Assembly (NCBI GenBank): GCA_004194705.1
Contig: SADC01001066.1
Coordinates: 124,001 to 188,000 of the forward strand
DNA length: 64,000 nt
Reading direction: 5' to 3'
Source: Ditylenchus dipsaci
Taxonomy: Eukaryota > Nematoda > Chromadorea > Rhabditida > Anguinidae
Shown here piece by piece: positions 10,594-21,093 of the stretch. The first letter of the stretch is position 1. Every line of letters starts with the position of its first letter. The position numbers and the translations under genes are program-made. The notes under the pieces are model-generated. The model saw nothing but the letters and a program-made list of their open reading frames with translations, was not told the origin of the DNA and did not search any database.

Positions 10594-11700
10594 CCTGGCC
10601 AGCTTTCATGCTTCTATGACTGCTTCTTGCCGAAAAAAATCCGTCGCACATTGAATCGCTTCTTTGCAGCCGTCCAGCAACTCATTCCACATGCAAGAGT
10701 GCACGCGCATATGGATTTCGAGAGAACTCTGATCGCCTCTTTTGAGCATCACTACAACTGTAATTATTTAATTTCCTATGAGAATTTGGGTGCGTAGACG
10801 TTTCACCCTTTTTTGAAACACCGTAATTCCTCTAATAAGCCGGCCTCCTAAATTCAAAAAACGGGTTTCTGACTTTCTTTACCAGAATTTGATCAATGGG
10901 AATTTGAGCTTTATTTTTATTTTTTTAGTGGCTGAGAAGCACGGATGTTTCGCACACTTTGCGCGGGCGCTTTATCGGAGGGTTTAAAAGCTTGGTCTAA
11001 CCCGCAAATACAAAAAGAGGGAGCTTTCACCACACTTTTCGACTGCTCAAATCTCTGCGTAGGCCCTCTATCATGGACCACAACATGAAGTCACGCTGTA
11101 TGTTAGTATTCAGCTTACGTGCCTGTTGACGACCTCCACGAAGCGTTCAATTCGATTATGCTACAGTGCGCTCGCAGTGCTGACGGGACAGACAAATTTG
11201 AGAGTGGCGCGGGCGAAGAGAGGTTCATGGACTATTTTCTTAAGGTATCTTAAGGTATACTGCATTTTGCTTTGCGTTTGCTTTTGCGTTTCGCAAACTT
11301 GATGTTTTAAACATGGCTCGGGCATATCGGTGGTCGCCGTCCAATGTTTCCACATTCGCTTTGGAACTGTTTCGATCTCACAAGGGCTGGAAACTCAAAA
11401 ACAACGAATTCACTCGAGGCGTGGCATTGTGCGCTGAAGCTGTCGCTGGCATCCCCGGACGGCAAGAAACCGAAGTTCTGGAAATGGTTACGTCAGATGA
11501 AGAGAGAATGCAGCCTGAAAGAAGCCGAACTCGTCCGGCTCCAAAGCACTTCGATGAAACTGAAGAGCGCGGACAAGCGCATCGCTCAGCGAAGGAAGCA
11601 GCTAGCCACAAACTACAATCCAATGGAGATGTTCGCGTATTTAAAAGAATCAGGTCAATTTCACTGTTATCGATCAGTTTTGAGTGTTGTTGTATGTTAA
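10594..11700 (+). pseudogene. Decayed FLYWCH/MULE transposase copy (C-terminal half)
   Basis: Segments line up in order with the better copy at 44.8-46.7 kb: FLPKKIRRTLNRFFAAVQQL (10625) against LPKKSTRTYTAFFRRIKRFL; HMDFERTLIASFEHHYN (10710) against YMNYEIAVFTGFAAVFP; HGCFAHFARALYRRV (10943) against HGCMFHFAQAHIKKV; YVPVDDLHEAFNSI (11118); TWLGHIGGRRPMFPHSLWN (11313) and TTNSLEAWHCAL (11398). The MULE DDE core and C-terminal domain are recognisable. Stops and missing stretches break the frame and no terminal repeats were found. It retains Asp in the MDFE motif that is MNYE in the other copy. Confidence 0.75.
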
Positions 11701-11759
11701 AGAATCTTTTTGTTGTTAAAGAATTTGAGGGGATAAAGCTTAGTAGGTAAAAGCACGAC

Positions 11760-13285
11760 ATTAAGAAAGTAGTAAGAAAAAGAGTAAAAAAGAGTTAGAG
11801 GAGATTGCTGCCACGAAAATGAACTTTTTTAAATGCTAGTGTGGCATTTTATTTTCACTAGACTTTACAAAAGCTAGTCAAATTAATATGGTGAGCTAGA
11901 CTTTAAATATACTAGTGTTAGCGATATGCCTTCTACTAGCATTCTCAAAAACAGGCCTTTTTGCGAACCCTGATCCAGGTACCCTATCCAGGTGCCGTTC
12001 CCCACCTAAAAACATGTTTTGTACACGTTTCAAGCCCTAAAACACACAAAAAGCAGTAAAATCCCTTTTTGGGAGGACTTGCTATAATATACTCCGGGCA
12101 AAATTTTCTCGATAAATTGTTGATCCTCCATCCGAACACTCCCTGTGGGGGGAGCGGGAATTCGAGACTGCAACAAAAACATAGTTTACAGTTATTTTAG
12201 GCAAGGACCATATATTACAATCCTTCCGATCTTCTTGTCTATTTGTAAAAAAAAATCCACACTTATCTAAAGTGAGGTCAGGATAAAGGATAAGTACACG
12301 ACCCCTTTAGCGTGCACTTTATTGATTAGGGGATGAATAAAATTTTCGAAACATCTTGTGTGGTACAAATCTTACTTACGCCCTTTATTTAAAAAATCAA
12401 TTTATTTACAAAAGTACCAGCGCTGGAGCCAGCGCCCTAATTGTACCTTTGTGCCTGGCGCGAAAATTCAAAATAGACTTGCGCCGGATCCCTAATTGTA
12501 CCCTGGCTCTAAAAATTAAAAATTCGGCGCCGACGCCGAAATTTTGAAAAGCCTGGCACTTGAGCTGGTGCCCTATCTTTGGAAACGTGCAAGTACGGTG
12601 TAAATATATTTGTTTCATGCAAAAATTTAGGTATGACCGCTATGATACATCAGTACTAAAATCTCTCATCGATGGCAATGGTGCAAAAAATATTTTTGTA
12701 GCATATGCAGCAACAAGACTCAGTAGTTCTGCATCATTGATGACTGCAAACACACAAACACAAATGCACATTAACAGAGCAGGGGAGAGGGAAATAAGTG
12801 GAAGGCATCCCTCCACACACAGAAACAAACACATTTCTCAAAGTTAACGACCCTCTTTATTGGTTGGGAGGGGCAGTGAATGAGGGTCTTTGAATGGGTT
12901 TAGGGTGGCCATCCAGCCGGATTGAATCTCAAATGGGGGCCACTCCAATGGCCAAATGCAGGCTAATAATAACAACAATACTACAAGATCGCCATTTGAT
13001 GTCTTTTAGTAGGGAAGAGGGGTGGTGATTATCTTGTGGATTGGTCTAAGCAGCCTTTTTGATTAGAGAAAAAATATAGAACGGCACAAATAAAAGTTTT
13101 GATCGCGGAAATGCTTGTTAATGTTGCGCATATGACTCATAACTTAGACTGAAAATAGACTGAGACTTTACACTTCACAAACTTTACGTTAGTTTTAGCT
13201 AGTAAAATAGCCATCCTCTAAATACTTTCATGACGTGATAATCATAGTATTTTACATAACTTTCGAAAGTCACGTAGGATCAATT
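11760..13285. other. Intergenic, no supported gene
   Basis: Several open frames (for example at 12560-12847, both strands) lack splice-compatible neighbours or conserved content. Some low-complexity GGCGCC-rich sequence is present near 12420-12560. I see no repeat with clean boundaries. Confidence 0.4.
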
Positions 13286-13294
13286 TTTCCATAA

Positions 13295-13440
13295 ATAAAA
13301 GCTCAAGCCCCCTACGCAAGGGGCTTGAGAGCTAGAGAGAGATAGACAATAGACGCAATAGACATAATTCCGAGCAAGACTTTTGATCAAAAATGCATAT
13401 AGGGTCTCTTTTTGCCACGGCCTACGTTAAAAAACATGAT
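13295..13440 (-). repeat. Dispersed segment with CAAGCCCC hairpin, copy 1
   Basis: On the minus strand the segment runs GCCGTGGCAAAAAGAG, a TGATCA-AAAGTCTTGCTCGG core, ATGTCTA, and ends with a hairpin CAAGCCCCTTGCGTAGGGGG. Copies are at 28245, 34950 and 40008. Confidence 0.6.
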
Positions 13441-14028
13441 AAGACAGTCGAAAAATACAAACATTTAAATTTTTAACGTTTGCCATACGAGTAGCCTACT
13501 ATTATTCCCTTACCTTCCCTATACAGCCTTGTTTCCTTTAAAAATTGAAAAAGTGCTCTTCAAATTATCAAATTATCAATTCAAATTATCAATTCTGGAC
13601 GAAAAAAACATGATACCTTTGTGGGTCGAACTTTTTTCTAAAAAGTGCCTTGCCACACCTAAAAACTTATTTTCTACCGTTTTCACGGCTCAAAATTGCG
13701 TTCGAAGTACTTAAAACGCAATTTTAGGACATTACGGTAAAAAGTAGTCCTGCCAAAACATATCCTGTAGATTTGATTACTCAAAATTAAATAAAAAATC
13801 TAATAAAAGGCTCATCCAAAATGTGATTGGGCACTAGTCCAGTCAGGGATTCCAGCTTTCACCAACTCTCGAAATGTAAACTTAAAAATTACATAACATT
13901 TTTTCTTAAAAATTGAAGGTATTATCGTCACACCAGCATTTATTACAAGACAAAAGATGTAGCGTGGTCATTCTTTTTTTTATCTCTGTCGAGTATTCCT
14001 ACGTGATGACTAGTGACTTTAAAAAAGG

Positions 14029-14358
14029 GTAATATTTAATTTTGGCCACAGAATTGTGAAAAATGGCCACAATATATTTATTTTTGGCCACAGATTTGTA
14101 TTGGCCACAGATTTATGAAAATTGGCCACAGATATTTGAAAATTGGTCACAGATTCGTGGTCGTCCACTTGGAAGTGGTCGTCTACTTGAAATAAATTTT
14201 TTAACGTTTTTCGGGTTCCAAAAGTAGTTTTCTGGACTAATTCGGGCATGCTGAAGACGGTTTGATAACAGTAAAATAAGGTTTTGTAGGGTATTTTTGA
14301 GTTATGGTAAAATTGAGTTTTGGTAAAATCAATTCTGTGGCCAAAATTAAATACCACC
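14029..14358. mobile_element. MITE with GGCCACAGATTT array
   Basis: The ends AAGGGTAATATTTAATTTTG and its near complement at 14338-14358 are inverted (about 30 bases). The left half carries five units of TTGGCCACAGATTTGTGAAA. The flanks are T/A-rich so the target duplication cannot be read. It also contains CATGCTGAAGACGGTTTG, a motif shared with 56.3 kb. Confidence 0.65.
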
Positions 14359-14679
14359 CTTTAAAAAATATGTGGTTCTTTTAGAGAAAAAGCTGAAACA
14401 AAAAAAGTTGCATAAAAGCTTACAGGATTTTTTACGAATAGCCAAAAATTTTGGATGTTTGTGAACTTTTCAAATTCTCGTTTAAATTTTTCCCGTTGTT
14501 GGCTTTTTAGCTGTTTTGACTTCCATGGTGTTATGTAAACTTGACTAGTGCCTCTATTCGCATGTTATTTATAAGAGTTTCATTTGATCTAAATTTGGAT
14601 GGCCGGATAAAGTTGTATGATTTGCGCACTATGATCCCTTTCTATACGTAAAGATACAAAACTTTAATTATAAAAATTA

Positions 14680-15205
14680 TTATAGCAAATTCTGGATCCA
14701 ATAAGTCACAATGAGGATATTCAGCAAAGCTATTTGATGAAGGCTGATCAGAGAATATTGAAAGACAGTAGAAGCTAGTGATGGCAGCGAAGCATAGCTG
14801 AAATCACAGTCAGTTGGGTGGGCCACGATCCGGCAGAGTCTGAATCGGTTGCGGGAGCCGTGCCATACAAGCTGAAAAGGAGAAAGCTATATTGAAACCT
14901 TTGTTACTTCAAAGCGTTAAAAAATTTTAACCAACCTGAGCACAAATTTCATGAGTTCGATCAGTTGCTGGCCGCAGTGAAAAAACCCCACTGAACCATT
15001 GCTGAAACAAATATATAAAAAATGTTAAATAAGAAATAAATCGCCAACCTCCAAGTCCCGTTGCCCACGTGTTTGAGGTGTTTTACATAAGCGTTTTCTC
15101 TGACCTGGTAGTCAATATAACACGCATTTTCAAGGGCCACGCATCATCCACTTTAAGTAAATAGCGCACAGTTGAGCAATCTTTTGAACGTCTAGAAAAA
15201 TAAAT
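14680..15205 (-). CDS. Possible terminal exons of an unidentified minus-strand gene
   Basis: Three exon-like blocks with good junctions appear on the minus strand: one after TTTTTCTAG (15192), one after TTGTTTCAG (15002 down to 14937, donor CAG|GTTGG), and one after CCTTTTCAG (14873). Composition is clearly less AT-rich than the flanks. Two phases are possible in the last exons; one stops soon after (HH then TAG), the other stays open to a TAA at 14680. I cannot assign a family. A decayed transposon gene is equally possible. Confidence 0.3.
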
Positions 15206-15219
15206 CAAAATACATTTTT

Positions 15220-16100
15220 CACTGGTGCAATTTTGAGTGCAATGGGTACATTGAAAATCTCTATATAGTATTCAGGAGGGGGAGGGGGGTGTGTGTCGGT
15301 TCATAACGCTTTTGTGTATACATTTGGTCACAAAGAAAAACTTTTTTTCAGTGAAACATTTTTAATTAACATGTTCAAACTCATTCGAAAGCTCTTTTAA
15401 TGGCGAGGACCTTTAGAAGTTAGATTTGGGATTTGATGTGAAAAAATTGAGATTTCGCTCCTTAAAGTTGAAAAGTGGGGGTTTGGTGTGAAAATCTCAA
15501 AAACAAGTTTGAATAAAAATAGTTGAATTGGCGCCAATTTTCTGGCATTACCGCTGAGCCTCTTAGCCTTTGTGGTATAACCGGAAACCATTAAATGAAA
15601 TTAGCTGAACGACCAGGATCAGGCCCGAACCGTAAAAGCCGAGCTCACAGAATATGGCTCGAACCACTAGGAAAGTTACCCAACCACCAGGATGGGGCCC
15701 AAACCAAGTGAGTAACCCGAAACCGTCAGGACCACCAGTTAAGTGGTAGGGTAGGTAAGTGGTCAGCTAGGTAGTTAATTGGTCAGGTAGGGTAGGTAGG
15801 TGGCCAGTTAGGGTGAGTAAAGGGCGAGAGGGTGCCAGTCCGCCCAGGCACGAACCACCTGTATACTCTCCAACCATCAGAATGGTACCCCAAATACCAG
15901 AATAGGGCCTAAATCACGTGGATACGCCGCAGCCACCAGGATGGGACACGAAACATCAGCATAGAGACCGAACTGTCAGGATTGGGCCGGAACCACGTGG
16001 AGACCCCTAACCATCATAATTTGGTCGACCTATCTGGATAATTCCCGACCACCAGGAAAGTACCCGAGGAGGAGGTCTGGCTGGAAAATTGTACACACGA
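15220..16100. repeat. Degenerate CCACCAGGAT and GGTAGGTAAGTGG repeats
   Basis: From 15600 the sequence is a mosaic of AACCACCAGGATGGGRCCC units and, at 15735-15840, GGTAGGTAAGTGGTCAG units. It resembles the decayed satellite at 61.7-63.5 kb in style. No gene. Confidence 0.5.
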
Positions 16101-16517
16101 GGGGGGAGGTAACCAGGAAAGTGTAGTCAGGGAATATGTGACACATTCCCTACCCCATTACAATTTCAAAAGACGATAGAGGTGCCGATAGACACCTGTG
16201 GTCCCTAGTTAGCAATATAGCAAATAAATTGTTACAACAAAGTTTAGAAACCTTTTGAAGACTTGAAATTAAAGCCTAAGAAATTTTTTGATCGACAATT
16301 TCAAGATTTTTCGGAGGTTGAAAATATGAGACGCGGATCTTTTATTAGAAGAAATACGGCATTTGCGTGAAAAGATTCTTTGAATTGCCACCAAACATTT
16401 GTTAATTAAAATTTGATCTCATAACTCGCTCATCAGCAAGGCATTCACTTTCCGGATCAGTTGATTGTAAGCTCGCTCTCCAATATCTTTCTTCGTCGGG
16501 CGCCAAATTCCTTCTCA

Positions 16518-17402
16518 ATGCTTCTTATATTAGTGGTCCTCAATTTGATGTTTTGGCCGACGTACATGCTGGGATGTGGAAAACTTCGTCGATGGCGTCA
16601 AAAAAAGAAGGGGAGTAAACAGAAGACAAGCAGCAAGAAACAGCAGCCAAGCCTCATTCCTGTGACTCCTCATCCTCAACAATTGAAGACCCGTACGTTT
16701 TCTGGATGTCCTTTTGTTCATCTTCTTGTGTTTTAGCTGAAGATGTAAAGCCGGACCAGACTCCTATGCGCGCGGCAACCGGCACTCCTGGCACTGCAAG
16801 TGTAAGAGTGGCGGAACAGCAGCTTAAGAAATCAAGCGTCGTCTTACCGCTTCGTCCACCCGGAGATCAAGCTAGTCAGGGACAACAAGATGATGCGGGT
16901 ACAAATGGCGCCGATAAGTCTCCCGAAGTCGTTCAGCCGATGCCATCGTCAGCTCCTCAGCCACAGCAGCAAACAGCAAGGGAGAATTCGCAGGAAAACA
17001 AAGAGAACGGTCAGAAAGAAGAGGAGAACAAAAATGGTCAGTAGTTTCTGTTATGTCTGAAGTCATTTTAATTTCCATGAAGACCGAACTTTTCCTCCTA
17101 GTCATTATTTTTTCAGTCGAAAAGAAAGCTGTGGTGAAGCGTGTTCCAACAAAAGATGCTCGAGCTGAAATTCGCAAGCGATCAGTTCCGTGCAAAACAG
17201 GCAAAGAAGCGGACAAGCTCTTGGATACTTCAGTGCAAAGGATGTCGCCTGAAAATACACTTCGCGATGTAAGTCTTTTTTCGTTATACATCCTTGAGGA
17301 TCTTATCAACTTTTTCAGGTTCCAAGAACTATGCCGGAATACAGCGTGAATTATGAAAAAGCCGATATGGATCCAACTCTCCAAGATGCTCAGTTGCTCT
17401 GA
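16518..17402 (+). CDS. Single-pass membrane protein, basic/disordered tail (236 aa, 4 exons)
   Basis: Exons are 16518-16692, 16737-17036, 17117-17268 and 17319-17402; donors are C|GTACG, G|GTCAG and GAT|GTAAGT, and acceptors TTTTAG and TTTTTCAG. The phases agree and there is no frame break. The start was chosen because it yields a hydrophobic segment MLLILVVLNLMFWPTY followed at once by KLRRWRQKKKG. By the positive-inside rule this predicts one transmembrane helix and a cytoplasmic tail. The tail is rich in Lys, Gln, Pro and Glu, with no globular domain visible, and ends YEKADMDPTLQDAQLL. AATAAA follows at 17459-17464. No family is recognised; it may be nematode-specific. An upstream exon cannot be excluded. 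Confidence 0.72.
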
Positions 17403-17458
17403 TCTGGACGTCATAATTCTCCTCTTTTGTATGTCTGTTGTAATTATCTGTGGTGTAA

Positions 17459-17464
17459 AATAAA
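17459..17464 (+). promoter_or_regulatory. Poly(A) signal of the membrane-protein gene
   Basis: AATAAA 57 bases after the TGA stop, and about 40 bases before the mariner-like element at 17504. Confidence 0.8.
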
Positions 17465-17503
17465 GTAGATATCTCGTTAATATCTCAGTGATTGTGCTAT
17501 CTA

Positions 17504-18632
17504 CAGGGTGTCCTAAAAAAAATCCCTACACTTCAAGGGAACCGTACGACCATTTTTTTATTTCACTTTTTCTTGAACGATATGTCATTTTGTAGCCCTG
17601 GAAATTCTCTATCAAATGGTATAAAAACATTTTATTACTGAAAAAATAAATTTGGATAAATGGACAGGACAAAATTAAAAATCTCGATTTCAAATCCGGG
17701 AATTTCCAGTTTTTGTTGAAATAAAGAATTTGCGACTTATTTAGAAGCTGGTTGTTAATATCAATTTTTTTCGCAGAAGTGTTTTGAACACATAATTTTG
17801 TAGCTATCTCTTTCCTCTTTCGATTGGTACATAAAACTTTTTCGAATTCTATTCGAAAAGGGACCATTTGGGGGCAGCCGACGATTGCGCCATTTCAAAT
17901 TGCGCCAATTCAGATTGCGCCACATTCAAATTGCGCCAATGCAGATTGCGCCACTGCAAATTGCGCCACTGCAAATTGCGCCAAAATCGAATTGCGCCAC
18001 TGCAAATTGCGCCATTACAACCCTGCCAATTTCTGGTCATTTTACTGAAATTGATCATTGAAGGACATGAAAACAGTCACCCCTAATACTAGAAGGGAAC
18101 AAAATTCGTTGAGATCAGATTAAAAAATACATTTGCTTAACTTTAATTAGAGTATACAGTGGCGCAATTTGATTTTGGCGCAATCGTCGGCTGTCCCCAT
18201 TTGGCGCTTAACACATTTTGGGTCATATTAGAAGTTGACAGGCATTTTGAAAACTTGGGTTTTTTTATTCTGAGTTTTTTTCTTCAAAAGACCATATATC
18301 AACACTCAGATTCAAATTGTAATTTCTGTGAAGTGTGTTTTGTAGCTCTTGACATGCGCTACAGGAGAGTGTTCACAGCTTTTGAAAATTTATTTATTTT
18401 TGACCATTAGATACCTTAACAAAAACTGAAAATTCCCGGATTTGAAATCGAGGTTTTTAATTTTGTCCTGTCAATTCCTCCATATTTTTTTTCCAGAAAT
18501 AAAATGTTCATATACCATTCGATAGAGAAATTCCAGGGCTACAAAATGACATATTGTTTGAAAAAAAGTGAAATAAAAAAATCGCCGGACGGTGCCCTTG
18601 AAGCGTAGGGATTTTTTTTTTGGGACACCCTG
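17504..18632. mobile_element. Mariner-like non-autonomous element (CAGGGTGTCC ends)
   Basis: The left end CAGGGTGTCCTAAAAAAAAT and right end TTTTTTTTTGGGACACCCTG are inverted, flanked by TA on both sides (17502-17503, 18633-18634). CAGGGTGTCCCAAAA is a typical mariner terminus. The arms are long: the segment with CAGGGCTACAAAATGACAT at 18534 mirrors 17583. Another element is nested at 17872-18196. Confidence 0.88.
17872..18196. mobile_element. Nested 325-bp element with GCAAATTGCGCCACT array
   Basis: Termini GGGCAGCCGACGATTGCGCC and GGCGCAATCGTCGGCTGTCC are inverted (19 of 20 match). The target duplication CCATTTGG is exact (17864-17871 and 18197-18204). Next to the left end are eight units of the 15-base GCAAATTGCGCCACT. 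An 8-bp duplication fits hAT or MULE-type elements. Confidence 0.88.
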
Positions 18633-19584
18633 TAGTAAGCGAGACACGGACAATTCACAATCTGGACAATTCACAGTCTGGGACAGTTCACAGTATGGGA
18701 CAATTCACAGTCTAGGACAATTCACAGTATGGACAATTCACAGTCTGGAACAATTCACAGTTTGGGACAATTCACAGTCTGATCGAATTCTTAAAAAAAG
18801 CATCCGAAAATACCTAAATATCAATGCATCCGGAAAATAAGTACGCAAAGCTGATTCTCTTTTTCTTCTTCTGGATTCTTTTTGATACCCTTTTTTCGAG
18901 ATTCGGTCAAAATTTTTATATTGTAGAGTGGTGCGTAGAAGTCCATCTAAGAAGTATTAAGGAAAGTCCACCCAAATTTCAGGCCTCGTAATTCCTATTC
19001 ATCATCTACCTGACCTACTGGTGCACCCGTTTAACTTACACTGAGACCTATCCCCATAGACGTATACCTAACTTAATTTTCTGGTATAGGTATACACCTG
19101 ATTTGAAGCTAGCCAACTCAGTTTGGTGGTCCGTCTTGTCAAACTGGATTTTCCATGCAATTTTAAGTCAGGAAAATGGTTTGTTTCTAATGTTGACCAA
19201 ATTTTTTTATGGGTCAATTTGCGGGATATTTATCTCTGTCCATCTCAGTCAAGGGTACCTAATCTATATTTAGGGCTCGGGTGGCTAAAATCGGAATTTA
19301 AGCATTATTAAATCAAATTCCCTACCCATTTTTAAGTATTATAGCATTAAAACTTTTTAATTTATTTATGTTTTATTTTTAAGCCGTCCAAGTGGATATC
19401 TACCTGTTCAGGTTGTACCTATCCTGAGTTTTAGAGTTTGAGTAGCTAAAACCACAATTTCAGTTCTGACAAACATTACTCCCCAGTAGGGAGTCCCCAC
19501 AGAATTTTAGGTTAGAAAACGGTTTTTTTTATTTGCAAAAAACAATTTTACAGGCCAGCCATGTGCTCACCTGAGCGTACCCAT

Positions 19585-20053
19585 CAGGAGTGGAACGGAA
19601 TTCCGATTTCCGTCTTCCGATTTCCGGCACTTTTCCTCTTCCGTTTTCGATATCCGATTTCCGAAAAATAGGGCGAATTTCGGAAGAGAATAGTTCACTT
19701 GAAAAATATTTTCGAACTATTTTTGGCAGAAATGTCTTGCAAGGAAATGGAAGTTGCAGCTTTGCAGAGACCTTCGGTCCGCAAATATCTTAGTGCGCCA
19801 CCTGGTTCTCAAGAAAGTGAGTGTTTCTTTTTCAACTGCTGGATTCATTGTAAATGATCTCAGAAAACGCGGATGCGGATGCATGTGTACAACATTAAAT
19901 TTTGGCACTAGGAAATTTTTTGAATTTCTTCCGATTTCCGTCTTCCGATTTCCGGCAGTTTTTTCTTCCGATTTCCGACTTCCGGTTTTGAGAATTTTCT
20001 ACTTCCGGTTCCGATTTTTGTTCCGATTTTTTTTGTCTTCCGTTCCAGCCCTG
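19585..20053. mobile_element. hAT-like element with TTCCGATTTCCG array, carries two exon-like blocks
   Basis: Termini CAGGAGTGGAACGGAA and TTCCGTTCCAGCCCTG are inverted with exact duplication GTACCCAT (19577-19584, 20054-20061). Between the arrays lies an exon-like pair: MSCKEMEVAALQRPSVRKYL (19731 on), donor A|GTGAGT at 19817-19818, acceptor GATCTCAG and 12 more codons to a TAA. This could be the first exons of a lost transposase or captured host sequence. Confidence 0.88.
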
Positions 20054-20105
20054 GTACCCATCCCAGGTTTTGTGGTTTGGGTATAGGATATCGCAGTTTG
20101 GATAC

Positions 20106-20738
20106 TATCGGTTACTACGTATTTGAGCTCTTTGGATTTGAGCCCACGCAATTGAGCCCCCGTATTTGAGCCCCCGCATTTGAGCCCCGCATTTGAGTCA
20201 ACTTAATTTTTTTTGGATGGGCTTATTAGTCGCCCTTCAAGTTTTGATCGAGGTAATTAAAAGTCCCTAGAGTTTCACGCTTTGTTCAAGATCTGATTTT
20301 TAACAGAACGACAGAACAAATCTAGTAGTACATATGCAAGCAATTTATTGATAACATTCAATAATTTAAATGAAACACTAGAACAAACAACGAATTCAAT
20401 TAGCGTCATTTTCATTCTCTTCCGATTCTTCTCCTTCAACTTGGCGCACAAACGGGAACTTTGCCACTGATGCTGTACAGCTCGCAAGAACTCCATCCTC
20501 CCCTCGGTTGAACTGACGCGCTAAGGCCCTCCGATTCGCTTCACGCTTATGTGGCAACTGGCAAAATGGATGAACGAGTAAATTGGTAAACTCGTACCAG
20601 TGAGCGCGTACAACAATAAAGAGGAGCTAAAATAAGATTAAATAAGCTACAGAGCAAAATTTTGACGGTGATTCAAATGTCGGCTTTTGATATGGGGCTC
20701 AAATGCGGGGGCTCAAATCCAAAGGGCTCAAATGCGTG
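20106..20738. mobile_element. Element with GGGGGCTCAAATGC ends enclosing a terminal exon
   Basis: Ends of about 35 bases (GTATTTGAGCTCTTTGGATT at the left and its near complement at the right) are inverted and continue into GGGCTCAAATGC-type repeats. Inside, on the minus strand, an exon follows TTATTTTAG at about 20625, runs in frame through RAHWYEFTNLLVHPFCQL and ends EESEENENDAN with TGA (about 20399); ATAAATT lies downstream. The exon looks like the acidic C-terminus of a transposase, but I cannot name the family. A similar short exon is at 10.4 kb. Confidence 0.6.
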
Positions 20739-20965
20739 TTAACAAAACTATCAAATGGATCTTTTAGCGAACAAGCCTTAATCCAAAAAGTATTTGTCAC
20801 GAGATGAATCGTTTTCTAAATTCGGAAATACGAATATATAACAGCCAATAAAATTTGTCCTTTGAATTGGTACAAAATGTGAGAAAATGTAAACTGCGTC
20901 TCAGACTGTGAATAGTCCCGACTGTGAATTGACCATACTGTGAACTGTCGCGCACCCTAGTAAGC

Positions 20966-21089
20966 TACTATCTAAGTTTCTATGTGCAACTAAGACTTGA
21001 TCAACCAGCTGACTTGTCTTGGGTGAAGAACAATTGCCGTATCATTAGATATGATTTAGGATTTAACGTAAATGATAATCGTATTTCCT
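20966..21089. other. Short spacer
   Basis: Nothing recognised between the composite element and the TTAA-type MITE. Confidence 0.5.
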
Positions 21090-21093
21090 TTAA

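Larger units (their letters stand above)
18641..20957. mobile_element. 2.3-kb composite element with GGACAATTCACAGTCT array
   Basis: Termini GAGACACGGACAATTCACA and TGTGAACTGTCGCGCACCC are inverted and flanked by an exact 8-bp duplication TAGTAAGC (18633-18640, 20958-20965). Left sub-terminal array of GGACAATTCACAGTCTG spans 18649-18785, with a shorter version at the right end. Inside are two further elements (19585-20053 and 20106-20738) and decayed satellite at 18930-19500. Confidence 0.82.

Noticed and set aside
11313..11750. 145-aa open frame on the plus strand and its 127-aa antisense
   Set aside because: Both are shadows of the MULE C-terminal remnant, which runs in a different plus frame (TTNSLEAWHCAL).
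12560..12847. 95-aa open frame and antisense 64-aa frame
   Set aside because: No conserved motif, no convincing splice partners, and both strands are open, as expected by chance.
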